A stretch of 64,000 nucleotides of DNA. Source: Fibrobacterota bacterium. Lineage in GTDB: Bacteria; Fibrobacterota; Fibrobacteria; UBA11236. The translations under genes and the position numbers were made by a program. The stretch is taken from positions 1 through 64,000 of the forward strand of contig JAQBPN010000054.1 of assembly GCA_028287505.1 (NCBI GenBank), written 5' to 3'. Below the pieces are notes generated by a model. The model saw only the letters and a program-made list of their open reading frames with translations. It was not told the DNA's origin and searched no databases. Positions 27,577-36,498 of the stretch are shown piece by piece; position 1 is the first letter of the stretch; every line of letters begins with the position of its first letter.

Positions 27577-28303
27577 CCAAGGCTTGGAGGCCCTCAGCCT
27601 TGGAAAAGGCGGAAAAGGAAGTGATGACCCATACCATCTGCCGGTGCCACTCGCCTTCCAGGACGATGCGGACCGGAGCCGGGCGCCATCCCATGGCTGC
27701 GGGCCAAGGGGCGGCGTCCGCGCCGGTCATGGCCTGGGCGGTCCCGCCCTCCTCCCGAAACCAGATTTGGGCCGAAACCGGATTGGGGCTCCGGTAGGAG
27801 ATGCCCAGGGTGTCGCCGGACGCGGCGGAAGCGACCTGCCCGGGTTCGATTTCATTTCCCCGGATGGTGATGTGGATCAGGATGTCTTCCAGGCCCTTGG
27901 GATGCAGGTGCGAACCGTTTCCGATTCCCTCCGAGAGACCCGTCCCCTGCAACCGCCAGGCCCACATCCCCGCGCCCAACATCAGAAGCGAAGCCAAAGC
28001 GAACCCCAACCCGCGCCTCCCATTGCCGGGCCGCAGCAGCTTTTTGGCCCGCTCCCAACCCTCCCTCGCCCAAGGGCGCACCGGCGTTTGCCGGACGGAG
28101 CGCGCCGCGGGGTTTCCCGGGAGCCTATCCGAACGCAGGGATGAGTATTTCTCCAGGTACCGCCGGGCTTCCGGTGAAGCGGACACCGCCTCCCGCAGCG
28201 CTGCGGCCTCCGACTCCGGCAGATCCCCGTTCATCAGCTTGTCCAGCTTCCAAAGGGAAATCCGGGCGTGGTCTCCCAAACCGCTTTCTTCATTCGCGTT
28301 CAC
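27521..28303 (-). CDS. Putative membrane anti-sigma factor
   Basis: 260 residues. The cytoplasmic N-terminus has an anti-sigma-like opening (ISLWKLDKLMNGDLPESEAAALREAVSAS, split here as residues about 15-43) but no HxxxCxxC zinc motif. One membrane helix follows (about 99-117, GFALASLLMLGAGMWAW), then an extracytoplasmic beta-rich domain of about 140 residues. Position directly downstream of an ECF sigma gene, topology and size support an anti-sigma role. The domain order also fits the DUF4384-type domains often found next to caspase genes, but I cannot confirm that. It is co-oriented with the sigma gene (73 bp gap) and the caspase-like gene. Confidence 0.62.
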   Translation of the reverse strand: MNANEESGLGDHARISLWKLDKLMNGDLPESEAAALREAVSASPEARRYLEKYSSLRSDRLPGNPAARSVRQTPVRPWAREGWERAKKLLRPGNGRRGLGFALASLLMLGAGMWAWRLQGTGLSEGIGNGSHLHPKGLEDILIHITIRGNEIEPGQVASAASGDTLGISYRSPNPVSAQIWFREEGGTAQAMTGADAAPWPAAMGWRPAPVRIVLEGEWHRQMVWVITSFSAFSKAEGLQALDGKSPRANLRADAFRLTR

Positions 28304-28344
28304 TTTCGGCCTCCACTGCGGTCGATTGCCCGTCGCCGCGCACA

Positions 28345-28366
28345 GTCCAACCGATTGGACGTTTTT
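28345..28366 (+). terminator. Inverted repeat with T-run between sigma and anti-sigma genes
   Basis: GTCCAA-CCGA-TTGGAC followed by GTTTTT reads as a short rho-independent terminator on the plus strand, although both flanking genes are on the minus strand. It might end antisense transcription, or act as a stem in the mRNA between the sigma and anti-sigma genes. The stem is only 6 bp. Confidence 0.3.
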
Positions 28367-28376
28367 CGCGTCCTGA

Positions 28377-28931
28377 TCATGGACAGATCTTCGCTTTCGT
28401 TTCCATCGAAGCCGGCCGTGATACGTGGTTGGCGCTGAATTTCTTCATGAAACGCATCACGGTCTTGGCCACCGCCTCCCGGGAGATATTCATGACTTCC
28501 CCCGTTTCCCGATAACTCAAACCCTCCGCCAGGGTCAGGAAAAGCATCTGCCGCACTCTGGGTCGGAACTGCCGCAGGATGTTTTCCAAATCCACCTTGG
28601 CCAGCACCCTGTCCCCTTCCGTGCTGAGATTACCGACAACCAGGGAATCCAGATAGTCCGCGCTGAGTTTGTCCAAGCCTTTGCGCTTACGGAGATAATC
28701 CAGGCAACAATTGGTAGTGATGCGATAGATCCAGGTCCCAAGCTGCGAATCCCCGCGGAACCGGGCAAGGTTCCGGTCGATGCGCAGAAAGGTTTCCTGA
28801 GCCAGGTCCTCGGCCTCCTCCCGGCTTCGGGTATAACGCGAACAAATCCGGAACACGAAATCCAGATGCGAACGGTAGATCGCCTCAAGGGTGGGCATGG
28901 GCGCCCCGGCCGGCCTGGACACGGTATGCAT
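28377..28931 (-). CDS. ECF-type RNA polymerase sigma factor
   Basis: 184 residues of sigma-70 regions 2 and 4. Region 2 includes YRSHLDFVFRICSRYTRSREEAEDLAQETFLRI and GTWIYRITTNCCLDYLRKRK (each quoted in part; about residues 19-51 and 65-84). Region 4 includes RQMLFLTLAEGLSYRETGEVMNISREAVAKTVMR, the DNA-binding helix-turn-helix. It has no sigma-3 region, as expected for ECF factors. It would direct polymerase to a small envelope-related regulon. The start overlaps the upstream lipoprotein gene by 47 bp (or 14 bp if ATG 28898 is used), which suggests translational coupling. Confidence 0.93.
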   Translation of the reverse strand: MHTVSRPAGAPMPTLEAIYRSHLDFVFRICSRYTRSREEAEDLAQETFLRIDRNLARFRGDSQLGTWIYRITTNCCLDYLRKRKGLDKLSADYLDSLVVGNLSTEGDRVLAKVDLENILRQFRPRVRQMLFLTLAEGLSYRETGEVMNISREAVAKTVMRFMKKFSANHVSRPASMETKAKICP

Positions 28932-31275
28932 CGAAGGAAATGAGAAATTCCGGATCGGCGGTCGGAACCCTTTCCAACCTTATGAAAAAGGGATCGGCCG
29001 TTACGGGCAGCGGTTTCAGGACCAGGGTCGCGGAATCGGACTGGAAATCGACCCAGAAATCATCGGCGAGCATGCGGTCCGGTTTCGCGGAATCGGCGCC
29101 GCCCGACAAGCGGAAGCGCGCGCGGGCCTTACCGGCGCCGGATTCCCGGCGCAAGGCGAGTTCCAGGCTCGTCGAGTGGCCCTGCAAGCCGTCCAGGCGG
29201 AACAGAATCCCTTCCCCTCCCTGGCTCAAGGAGATTGAATCGCCGGGAAACGAATGATCCAGCGCTTCCACCCAACCGTCCCCGGCCTTGAGGAAAAGGC
29301 CGTCCGCCGAACCCGGGTAATGCCCTTGGCCGTCGAGCCCCCGATAGGTATCATGCATGCTACCCTGGGACGCGGACACCAGGGAATCCGGCTCCTCCAG
29401 CCCGGGAAACAGGGATGCAGGCGTCCGGGGCCCGTATGCAACCGCGGGACACCATTTGAGGGTATCATCCTTCGACAGCACCAGGTAGGACACCCGGTCC
29501 GCATCGGTGCGGCGGAAAGTGGCGCGGCAATCGCAATCCCGGCTGAAAAAAACACTTTCGGAGGCGGCCAGGTAATAATGGGGCGTCATGCCCGGAACCC
29601 CGATCCGCAAGCTGTCCCCATCAGGGGAAGGAACGACCCGGAGGGTGTCTCTCCCATATTCGAAATCCCCGGCGAAGGCGGCGATCTTTCCCGCCGGCAC
29701 GGGTATGGAAGCCAGGGCCGAAATCGCGCGCACCCGGGCATTCACGCTTTCGGGTATTTCCAGGGACGAATCCGCGGTGGCCACGTAGCGCTTGCCACCG
29801 CTGTACATAAGCAGTTTTTCGGTTTTCCCTCCCGCTTCCACGACCTGGAATTGAAGGTCGATTGCGGGAGCGAAGAAGTCCGACGAATCGGCGGACACCA
29901 AGCGAAAGGTGCCGAGATTGGGAACCGACGCCCAGAGGCCGCCCCGACCCGGCACCAAGCAGAAAGGATGGAAAGGTTGAAAGCGGTAGGCACCCAACAG
30001 GTGCGCCGACCGGTCTTGCACCGAGTCGGATGCCTTCGGATTTTGCAGGGGCTCCTGGACCGGCGCCGAGGGCGGATTGAAATAGGCCTCGCTCATCCCA
30101 TAGTCGATGTGGATCGAATCCCCGGGATCGAGTACGCGGCATTCGTATTGGGCGCTGCACTGGATCAGGTTGTATCCCAGATGGAGCCGTTCCTTGTTGG
30201 CTACGTTGAAGGAACTGCTCAGTTCCGCGGCCCGCATTTCATCCATGCCGACCTGGTTGCGGATATACAGAAGGAAATGGCTGCGCGTGCGCCCCGCGAC
30301 CCAGTCCTCTCCCGGCTTGTCGAAGCCTTCGAAGGGATAATCGTTCCAACCTTTGGATACAGCCTCCCCCCGCATGGACTCGTAACGGAGGATTACCTCG
30401 ATCAACTTCCCGGTGGCTTCCCTGACCCTCAGCTCGAATTCCGCTTCCCTTCCCGGCAGCGGGAAAAGTTTACGCTGATAAGGGAAATCGTATGCGATTG
30501 CGAATCCCGGCGCGGGCTTCGCAATGCGGAAATAGTCATTGCTCTTTTTGCGGAGAGCGAAGAATAATTCCCAACGATTGGGATAATTAAGCACCCGGAA
30601 ACGGCAGTTCAGGACGCTGATCCAGGGTTCCTGTTTGAGGGTTTCGGGAGCGCCCGTCCAGATCGTATCCGGCTTGCCATCCACCATGTGAACGGTAGTG
30701 CCGAACCGTCCGATATAGTAGGTCTCCTCCACATCCACGCGGACGGGCTCGACCTTTGCCACCTCAAGCACCCGGTCCATGGCTTGGAGATAGGCGGTGT
30801 TCATTTGATCCACGGTCAAGTTGATGGAGAGCAGCTCGGGATGGATGAGGCGATCGAGCTTTCCATTCCCATTCGCATCCTGATACAGCCAGAAGGTTCC
30901 AAGGGCCAAATCCTTCGCATCCAGGATTTCATTGTCCGGAGGGGTCCTTAAATCTATTTCGAATCGGAATGGAATATTCGCGTCCTTGACCGTGGCCCCG
31001 GTCGGCGAAAACGTAAACTCCTTGGTGCCAAGAAATTGCCAGATCAAGGCTATTTTCGGCGCATCCAACCCCAGGATCCTGGCATTGGTAATGGCGCTAT
31101 CGGACTCGCTGTAAGCCGCACCGTGGAATCGGCCCAGGGAAACCAGGTTCTCCGGGTTTGCCGGATCCACGACCGCCCCCTCCCGAAAACACGATGCCAA
31201 CAGGAGAGCAAGGCCTGTTACCCGGATAAGACCGGTCCTGGGGGCAGAAACAGATTTTGGGCTTGATTCGATCAT
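28885..31275 (-). CDS. Large exported lipoprotein, first gene of the sigma/caspase operon
   Basis: 796 residues with a signal peptide ending in the lipobox LLLASC (C29). The N-terminal third has a segment DANGNGKLDR (about 132-141), which resembles a calcium-binding loop. The rest is beta-rich with no catalytic motif I can name. A region about 550-640 contains a CDC pair (SRDCDC). It is not a known family to me. It heads a minus-strand unit with the ECF sigma factor, which starts before this gene stops. An envelope sensor or surface component is an inference from that context only. Confidence 0.72.
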   Translation of the reverse strand: MIESSPKSVSAPRTGLIRVTGLALLLASCFREGAVVDPANPENLVSLGRFHGAAYSESDSAITNARILGLDAPKIALIWQFLGTKEFTFSPTGATVKDANIPFRFEIDLRTPPDNEILDAKDLALGTFWLYQDANGNGKLDRLIHPELLSINLTVDQMNTAYLQAMDRVLEVAKVEPVRVDVEETYYIGRFGTTVHMVDGKPDTIWTGAPETLKQEPWISVLNCRFRVLNYPNRWELFFALRKKSNDYFRIAKPAPGFAIAYDFPYQRKLFPLPGREAEFELRVREATGKLIEVILRYESMRGEAVSKGWNDYPFEGFDKPGEDWVAGRTRSHFLLYIRNQVGMDEMRAAELSSSFNVANKERLHLGYNLIQCSAQYECRVLDPGDSIHIDYGMSEAYFNPPSAPVQEPLQNPKASDSVQDRSAHLLGAYRFQPFHPFCLVPGRGGLWASVPNLGTFRLVSADSSDFFAPAIDLQFQVVEAGGKTEKLLMYSGGKRYVATADSSLEIPESVNARVRAISALASIPVPAGKIAAFAGDFEYGRDTLRVVPSPDGDSLRIGVPGMTPHYYLAASESVFFSRDCDCRATFRRTDADRVSYLVLSKDDTLKWCPAVAYGPRTPASLFPGLEEPDSLVSASQGSMHDTYRGLDGQGHYPGSADGLFLKAGDGWVEALDHSFPGDSISLSQGGEGILFRLDGLQGHSTSLELALRRESGAGKARARFRLSGGADSAKPDRMLADDFWVDFQSDSATLVLKPLPVTADPFFIRLERVPTADPEFLISFDAYRVQAGRGAHAHP

Positions 31276-31290
31276 GTAGCTCGAGAAGAA

Positions 31291-31315
31291 GGTTAGGACG
31301 GGTCAATATCTAACC
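31291..31315 (-). promoter_or_regulatory. Inverted repeat before the large lipoprotein start
   Basis: GGTTAG and CTAACC flank a 13-base spacer, 16 bp upstream of the ATG at 31275. It could be an operator site for the sigma/caspase operon or an mRNA stem near the ribosome binding region. I see no strong Shine-Dalgarno sequence here. Confidence 0.4.
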
Positions 31316-31413
31316 TTTGGCGGGCGCCCCTGCAATCCTTGACCCCCCGCAGACCCGATCTGAAATTCCCCAAAAAGCATGGACCAAATCCCGCAAGTGG
31401 GAGTGGCAATCTC

Positions 31414-31443
31414 TTGATCAGCCGGATCCCCGAGCCCTATAAT
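31414..31443 (+). promoter_or_regulatory. Sigma-70-type promoter for the SH3 protein gene
   Basis: TTGATC (31414-31419), an 18-base spacer, then a perfect TATAAT (31438-31443) lies about 40 bp upstream of the GTG start at 31483. The spacing and the AT-rich sequence after it support a housekeeping promoter. Confidence 0.6.
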
Positions 31444-31482
31444 TTTTAAAGAGCCTGCATCTTTCATTATCGGAGTCGCATC

Positions 31483-32247
31483 GTGCAAAAACTCCTGGTC
31501 TGCTTGGGATTCTTGGGTCTGGCCCCCGTGGCCGCCCACGCCTTCGCGACCATGCCCGACAACCCCATCGCCTTCAGCAATTGCACCGCCAAGGTGAAGG
31601 TCGATGCGGCCCGGCTCCGTTCAGGCCCCTCCCTCGACTCCAAGATTCTGGGCGTCCGGGTTCAGGATGAACCTCTCTTCGTCACCAAGGTTTTCGGCAA
31701 GTGGGTCCAAGTGGTCCTGGCCGAAGGGGACACGGCCTTCATGGCCGCCTATCTTCTGGCCTTCCCCGCCAACGAGATTCTGGAACAGTGGAAGCGGGAA
31801 AGCCCGCCTCCCACCGTGGGCAAGAAGGCCAAGGTGAAATGGGCCAACGTCAATTACCGCAAATATCCCACCGCCCGTTCCCCCCGTATCGGCCATTTCA
31901 GCGCCAATGATGAAGTCGCGGTCCTTTCCGACCTCGGCAATGGCTGGAGCCTGGTGGAAAGCCGCAAAGCGGATGGAAAAGGGACCTGTTTCGGTTTTAT
32001 CGCCAATCGCGCCTTGGCGGCCCCGGACGTGCCCGATCCTCCGGAATGGTCCAGCCCATTGGCTCAGGTGAAGCTGAATCCCGGCGAAAAAATGGAAAAA
32101 GAGAAGGTTTTGGAGTCCCCGTCCCAGTATTGCCAGCGCACCGCCTGGACCCCCGAGCTCTTTGTGATGGAGCTCAAGGCCAAGGCCCGCATGCATCCCC
32201 ACGATCCTCTGGCCCCCTCAGCGGACCAGTTGGTCGCCGTTCAGTAG
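31483..32247 (+). CDS. Exported protein with two bacterial SH3-like domains
   Basis: 254 residues starting at GTG 31483 with CGGAG upstream. It has a signal peptide (LLVCLGFLGLAPVAAHA). Two SH3b-type repeats are visible: AARLRSGPSLDSKILGVR through AFMAAYLL (about 43-88) and NVNYRKYPTARSPRIGHF through GFIANRAL (about 122-176). Such domains often bind peptidoglycan or hold envelope proteins. The C-terminus is charged and not recognisable. Its stop overlaps the stop of the barrel gene on the other strand by 7 bp. Confidence 0.8.
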   Translation: MQKLLVCLGFLGLAPVAAHAFATMPDNPIAFSNCTAKVKVDAARLRSGPSLDSKILGVRVQDEPLFVTKVFGKWVQVVLAEGDTAFMAAYLLAFPANEILEQWKRESPPPTVGKKAKVKWANVNYRKYPTARSPRIGHFSANDEVAVLSDLGNGWSLVESRKADGKGTCFGFIANRALAAPDVPDPPEWSSPLAQVKLNPGEKMEKEKVLESPSQYCQRTAWTPELFVMELKAKARMHPHDPLAPSADQLVAVQ

Positions 32248-34034
32248 ATAGTCCCCTCGATACCGGCCAGGATACGGAAGCGTACCGGATTTCCGTTGGG
32301 CTGTTCTTGAATATCCTCCCCAAAAGCATGCAATCCCGCCAAGGATAGTTTCAGGCGGTTGGAAAACAGGGGTTGTACCAGGGAAATCTGGTTCTCCCAA
32401 TGGGTAGGTACTTTGAAAACCGGTCCCCAACCCCGGACTTCCTTGGGTCCCAGGTAGGTCACTTGGGCATCCAGGCGGGTTTTGCCGGGGAATCCCCATC
32501 CCGCGCCCCCGCCGGCCCACCAAGGGCTGGGCAGGAACTCCATGAGGTCCGCATCGTGGCCCCAGAACTCCCGCACTCCCGCCTGAAAACGCCAATTCGC
32601 GTTTTCGCCGATTCCACCCGAGGCGAACACCTTGCCCGTGGCGTTCTGGAGCAGGTATTGGCTGGCCTCGTATCGGCCTTGGCGGACGATAATGTCGTTC
32701 ACCTCAGTCTGGTCCACGGCCTCGAACAGGGGAAGCTCCCACTCCATGCTATAATTCCCGCCGATTCCCGCCAGGAATCGTTGGCGCACCTCGCGGTACT
32801 CCGCGCCGCCCACCAATCCCCGGGCATTGGTCCCGGGATGGACGCCGATGGCGAGGGAGTCGTCCGGGGTCAGGTTTTCCGTGGGCACCACGTATCCCTT
32901 GAAGGGATGGCGATAGTACGCCCGGAGGAACTGCATGGGCTGATGGGCCCCGAAAGGTTCCCGGAACTCGGAACTGTGCTGGGCGATGAACATGCCGTCC
33001 CGGTAGGCGAGGGATCCCTGGGACAACATCCGGAAGGGGAGGGAATCCGGAGCGCTCCAGTCCTGGCGATAGCGGAAGCGGGTGGGATAACCCTTGTCCT
33101 CGAACTCTTCAAAAGCGCCCTGGGAGGTCATGGCCCGACGCTCGTAGCCGATGTCGAAACGCCAGAGCCAGGATCCCTCGGAGGCGCCCAGGAAGCTCAT
33201 GTTGATCTCGGACCGCCGCCAATGGGATTTGTAGAACTGGACCGGACTGGGTGAATCCCATTGCTGTTCCACCAGGGTCAGGTCGAAATCCTCTCCGGCT
33301 TTATAGACCAGATCCGCGTTGAAGCCTTCCCAGGGATAGATCAACCCGGAAACCGGCGAAGTGGTCCACCACCAGCCTTGGTTGTACTGCGCGGCCAGGG
33401 TCGACCCGCGCCGTTCGAAGGAACTGCCGATATTCGCCTGGCTCTTCATGGGCATATCCCCTCCGAACCACGCCAGATCGTTGTCCTTGTCCGGAAGGGC
33501 CTGGGCGCGCCGGGCGGGAAGCGTCCGCTGGGAATAGAGTCCGTTCTGGTCCAGGCCTCCGTGCAGGCGCAAGCCTTCCACGGCCAGCCAACTGGCTTCC
33601 GCGGAAACAAAAGGCGAGGAGGCGCCAGCGCCGATTTCGTTGGAGCCCACCGATCGATAGGCGAAATCCACGGTATCGTTCTGCCAGCTCCGGTCGGTTC
33701 CATATCGCAGGAAGGGATGGGTGGCCCAGAGGAAGGGGGTGGCGTCCCCGTACAATTGGTAGAACTCCCGGCCGGAAACGAAGCCTTCCTGGCCGTTGAG
33801 GAGAAAGTGGTTCTGCGGCTGATCCAGGCGATCGCGGAAAAAGTCCGACTCCACGGGGATGCCCGGGGACTTTTCCCAGGCCGCCGGCGTATCCGCTCCA
33901 GGGGCCGCGACGGCCAAGCCGGCCAAAAGCGCCAAGACGCCGGCGCAAAGCGCCGGGACGCACCCGGCGATCCTGGCCGATCCCGCCCCGTTTTCCGATG
34001 CCGGCTTCAACGCTTTCGCCACAGTCGCTCCCAT
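32241..34034 (-). CDS. Putative outer-membrane beta-barrel protein
   Basis: 597 residues from ATG 34034, 9 bp after the rsmB stop. The N-terminus carries a signal peptide with an Ala/Leu/Gly-rich core (ALCAGVLALLAGLAVAA). The mature protein is rich in aromatic, alternating beta segments (SWLWRFDIGYERRAM, MEWELPLF) and ends in IEGTIY, as expected for an outer-membrane barrel. I cannot assign a transport or enzyme function. The frame stays open upstream to 34889, but that part is antisense-like Arg/Gly/Pro-rich shadow of rsmB and should not be included. Confidence 0.75.
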   Translation of the reverse strand: MGATVAKALKPASENGAGSARIAGCVPALCAGVLALLAGLAVAAPGADTPAAWEKSPGIPVESDFFRDRLDQPQNHFLLNGQEGFVSGREFYQLYGDATPFLWATHPFLRYGTDRSWQNDTVDFAYRSVGSNEIGAGASSPFVSAEASWLAVEGLRLHGGLDQNGLYSQRTLPARRAQALPDKDNDLAWFGGDMPMKSQANIGSSFERRGSTLAAQYNQGWWWTTSPVSGLIYPWEGFNADLVYKAGEDFDLTLVEQQWDSPSPVQFYKSHWRRSEINMSFLGASEGSWLWRFDIGYERRAMTSQGAFEEFEDKGYPTRFRYRQDWSAPDSLPFRMLSQGSLAYRDGMFIAQHSSEFREPFGAHQPMQFLRAYYRHPFKGYVVPTENLTPDDSLAIGVHPGTNARGLVGGAEYREVRQRFLAGIGGNYSMEWELPLFEAVDQTEVNDIIVRQGRYEASQYLLQNATGKVFASGGIGENANWRFQAGVREFWGHDADLMEFLPSPWWAGGGAGWGFPGKTRLDAQVTYLGPKEVRGWGPVFKVPTHWENQISLVQPLFSNRLKLSLAGLHAFGEDIQEQPNGNPVRFRILAGIEGTIY

Positions 34035-34042
34035 CTTGCCCC

Positions 34043-35410
34043 TCAAAGGATAGATTCCCGCGGGCTTTTTTCCACCTGCCGGCGCGCCAGGCGCGCGGCG
34101 AAAAAGCCGTCGTATTCCGTTTCCCCGGGATGCAGCCAGAGGAACCGCTTCTTGACGGCCCATGCCGGCAGGAACCGGGCCGCGTCCTCCACTTCCCAAT
34201 CCGGGTGATCCGACAGGAACGCGGCCACCACCTGGGAGGTCTCCTCGTCCTCGGGACTGCAGGTAGCATAGAGGATACGCCCTTCCGGAGCGGCCAGATG
34301 CGCGGCGGCGTCCAGCAGGCCGCGTTGCAGTACCGCCAAGCGCGCCAAATCCTCCGGCCCCCGGTTCCAGCGCGCTTCCGGCCGGCGGCGGATGACCCCC
34401 AGGTTGCTGCAGGGGGCGTCCACCACCACCACGTCGAAGCGGCCGCGCAGGGCGGGAAAGGCCGGATCCATGACCACGGGGGCCAGGCGCTTGTGGCCCA
34501 GACGTTCGATGGCGTCGCGGATGCGCGCAAGGCGGCGGGGGGAAATGTCGTTGCATACAATCGGCACGGCGTCGCTGTCCGCATCGCCCAGAAAAGCGGC
34601 CCGCTCCGCCAGACAGGCGGCCTTGCCTCCCGGGGCGGAACACAGATCCAACAGGCTGCTTCCCGTCCGCCAATCGGCCAGGGTGGCGATGAGCCACGCG
34701 GCCGGGTCCTGGAAGGCGATCTTCCCCTCCTGGAACAGGGAGGAGTGCAGGGCGGCTTCGCCTCCGCCCTTGCTGGCGATGCGCAGGAACAAAGGCGCGT
34801 CGGCCTCCGTTTCCGTCGCGACTCCCAGCTCCGCCAAGGCGCTTGCCGCTTCCGCGACGGTGCCCCGCGCCGGATTGACGCGAAGCCACAGGGGCGCTTC
34901 CTGATTGTTCCTATCCAGGGCGCGGAAAAGTCCCTTGGGGCCCAGGCGTTTGTGCCAGCGCCTCACCAGCCACTCGGGATGGGAATGGTTCACGGCCAGC
35001 GCCTTGAGGGTTTCCCCCGGCGCCTTTTGCAGCCCCGCCGCGATCATCTTTTTCAAAACCGCGTTCACGAACCCGCCCTGGTGCTGGCCGGCCCGGTGCT
35101 TGGCCAGTTCCACGCCCACGTTCACGGCGGCGAAATCCTTCACCTCCAGGAAAAACAACTGATAGGCGGTCAGGCGCAGGATGGTGCGCAAGGTCCCTCG
35201 GCCGGGTTTTTTCGCGGCATAGAGATCGATGTTGTAGTCGAGCAGGGAGAGGTTCCGGATCACGCCCAGGCAGATCTCGCGCACCAGGCCGCGATCGGGT
35301 TTGGGCAGGGCTTCCGTATGCCGGCCGAACAGATCCTTCAGGAATGCCCCGGAGGTTTCCTGCTCCGAGAGGATGTTTAACGCGGCTTCCCGCGATGCGT
35401 AGCCTTGCAT
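34043..35410 (-). CDS. rsmB: 16S rRNA (cytosine-C5)-methyltransferase RsmB
   Basis: 455 residues: an N-terminal NusB-like RNA-binding domain (about 1-140) and a C-terminal SAM methyltransferase. Motifs seen are LLDLCSAPGGKAACLAE (SAM site), VVVDAPCSNLG with C334, and YATCSPEDEE with C384, the two cysteines used by RsmB/Nol1/Sun enzymes for catalysis and product release. The expected product is m5C967 in 16S rRNA. It lies 10 bp downstream of fmt in the same direction, a common arrangement, and is followed by the barrel gene. Confidence 0.95.
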   Translation of the reverse strand: MQGYASREAALNILSEQETSGAFLKDLFGRHTEALPKPDRGLVREICLGVIRNLSLLDYNIDLYAAKKPGRGTLRTILRLTAYQLFFLEVKDFAAVNVGVELAKHRAGQHQGGFVNAVLKKMIAAGLQKAPGETLKALAVNHSHPEWLVRRWHKRLGPKGLFRALDRNNQEAPLWLRVNPARGTVAEAASALAELGVATETEADAPLFLRIASKGGGEAALHSSLFQEGKIAFQDPAAWLIATLADWRTGSSLLDLCSAPGGKAACLAERAAFLGDADSDAVPIVCNDISPRRLARIRDAIERLGHKRLAPVVMDPAFPALRGRFDVVVVDAPCSNLGVIRRRPEARWNRGPEDLARLAVLQRGLLDAAAHLAAPEGRILYATCSPEDEETSQVVAAFLSDHPDWEVEDAARFLPAWAVKKRFLWLHPGETEYDGFFAARLARRQVEKSPRESIL

Positions 35411-35420
35411 ATGTCGTCCG

Positions 35421-36419
35421 CTATTCGAAGCGGAGGTTTTCCCGTTCCGCGGGCTGGAGACCGTTGATGAAGTCGGGACCGCTCACCCGGGGCTTGCCCT
35501 CCCATTGCACCTCCACCAGCTTGAGCCAACCCTCTCCGGTGGCCACCAGGGGATGGCGGTCCGCCGAAACGCGCACCTGGCCGGCTTGCAAAATCTCCCG
35601 GTCCGGGCCCATGGTGACGCCCAGCCTCACCGCATCGTACATGGCGATCATGCCCGGGGGCGCGGGCTCCACGCGGGACGCATGCACGCGCAGGACGCGG
35701 CCGGCGCCGGTCTGGTGGGTGTAACAGATGGGATACGGATTGAAGCCGCGGATGCGATCGTGCAGGTAGCGCGCCGGTTTGTTCCAGTCCAGCTTGCCGT
35801 CTTCTTTCTTGAGCTTGGGGGCGGGAGAGCTTTGGCCGTGGTCCTGGGGCTCGGGCCGGGCGCGGCCGGCTTCCAGGTCGTCCAGCACCCGCATCAGGGT
35901 TTCCCTGCCCATCTCCCGCAGGCGCGCGAACAGATCCGCCGACGTTTCCTCCGGGCCGATGGGCGTCACCGCCCGCGCCAGCACGCCTCCGTGGTCGATC
36001 TCCTTGTCCAACTGGAACACGGTCACGCCCGTCTCCGGTTCTCCCGTGGCCACGGCCCATTGCACCGGCGCCGCGCCCCGGAACTTGGGCAGCAGGGAAC
36101 CGTGCACATTGACCGCGCCGAAGCGGGCCAGAGGGAACAGGGTATCGGGCAGGATACGGTAGGCCACCACCACCAGCAGGTCCGCCCGTTGTTCCCGGAT
36201 CAGGTCGTGGAACCCGGGATCTTTCAGGGAGACGGGCTGGGCCACCGGATATCCCAGTTCCAGGGCCTTTTCCTTGACGGGCGGCGCGGTGAGCTTTTGG
36301 CCGCGTCCTTTGGGCTTGTCCGGCTGGGTGACGACCAAGGCCACCTGGTGCCGGCTGGCATGCAGGGACTCCAGGAAGGCGACGGCGAATTCGGGGGTGC
36401 CCATGAAGACTATTTTCAT
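35421..36419 (-). CDS. fmt: Methionyl-tRNA formyltransferase
   Basis: 332 residues, full length. The enzyme formylates initiator Met-tRNA using 10-formyl-tetrahydrofolate. Motifs are MKIVFMGTPEFAV at the N-terminus, VTQPDKPKGRG, the folate/catalytic loop NVHGSLLPKFRGAAPVQWA (Asn/His pair) and QLDKEIDHGG, with a C-terminal tRNA-binding domain. The order fmt then rsmB is common in bacteria. No def gene is adjacent in this window. Confidence 0.97.
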   Translation of the reverse strand: MKIVFMGTPEFAVAFLESLHASRHQVALVVTQPDKPKGRGQKLTAPPVKEKALELGYPVAQPVSLKDPGFHDLIREQRADLLVVVAYRILPDTLFPLARFGAVNVHGSLLPKFRGAAPVQWAVATGEPETGVTVFQLDKEIDHGGVLARAVTPIGPEETSADLFARLREMGRETLMRVLDDLEAGRARPEPQDHGQSSPAPKLKKEDGKLDWNKPARYLHDRIRGFNPYPICYTHQTGAGRVLRVHASRVEPAPPGMIAMYDAVRLGVTMGPDREILQAGQVRVSADRHPLVATGEGWLKLVEVQWEGKPRVSGPDFINGLQPAERENLRFE

Positions 36420-36498
36420 GGCATCAAATCAATATAAATACGGCTCCGGACTCAAGCTTTGCCCGGGACGCTCCGGGAACCCGGCGAGCTTCTCCGTA

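Noticed and set aside
34035-34889. N-terminal extension of the barrel gene to 34889
   Set aside because: Lies across rsmB in another frame and reads as Arg/Gly/Pro shadow. The signal peptide begins at 34034.
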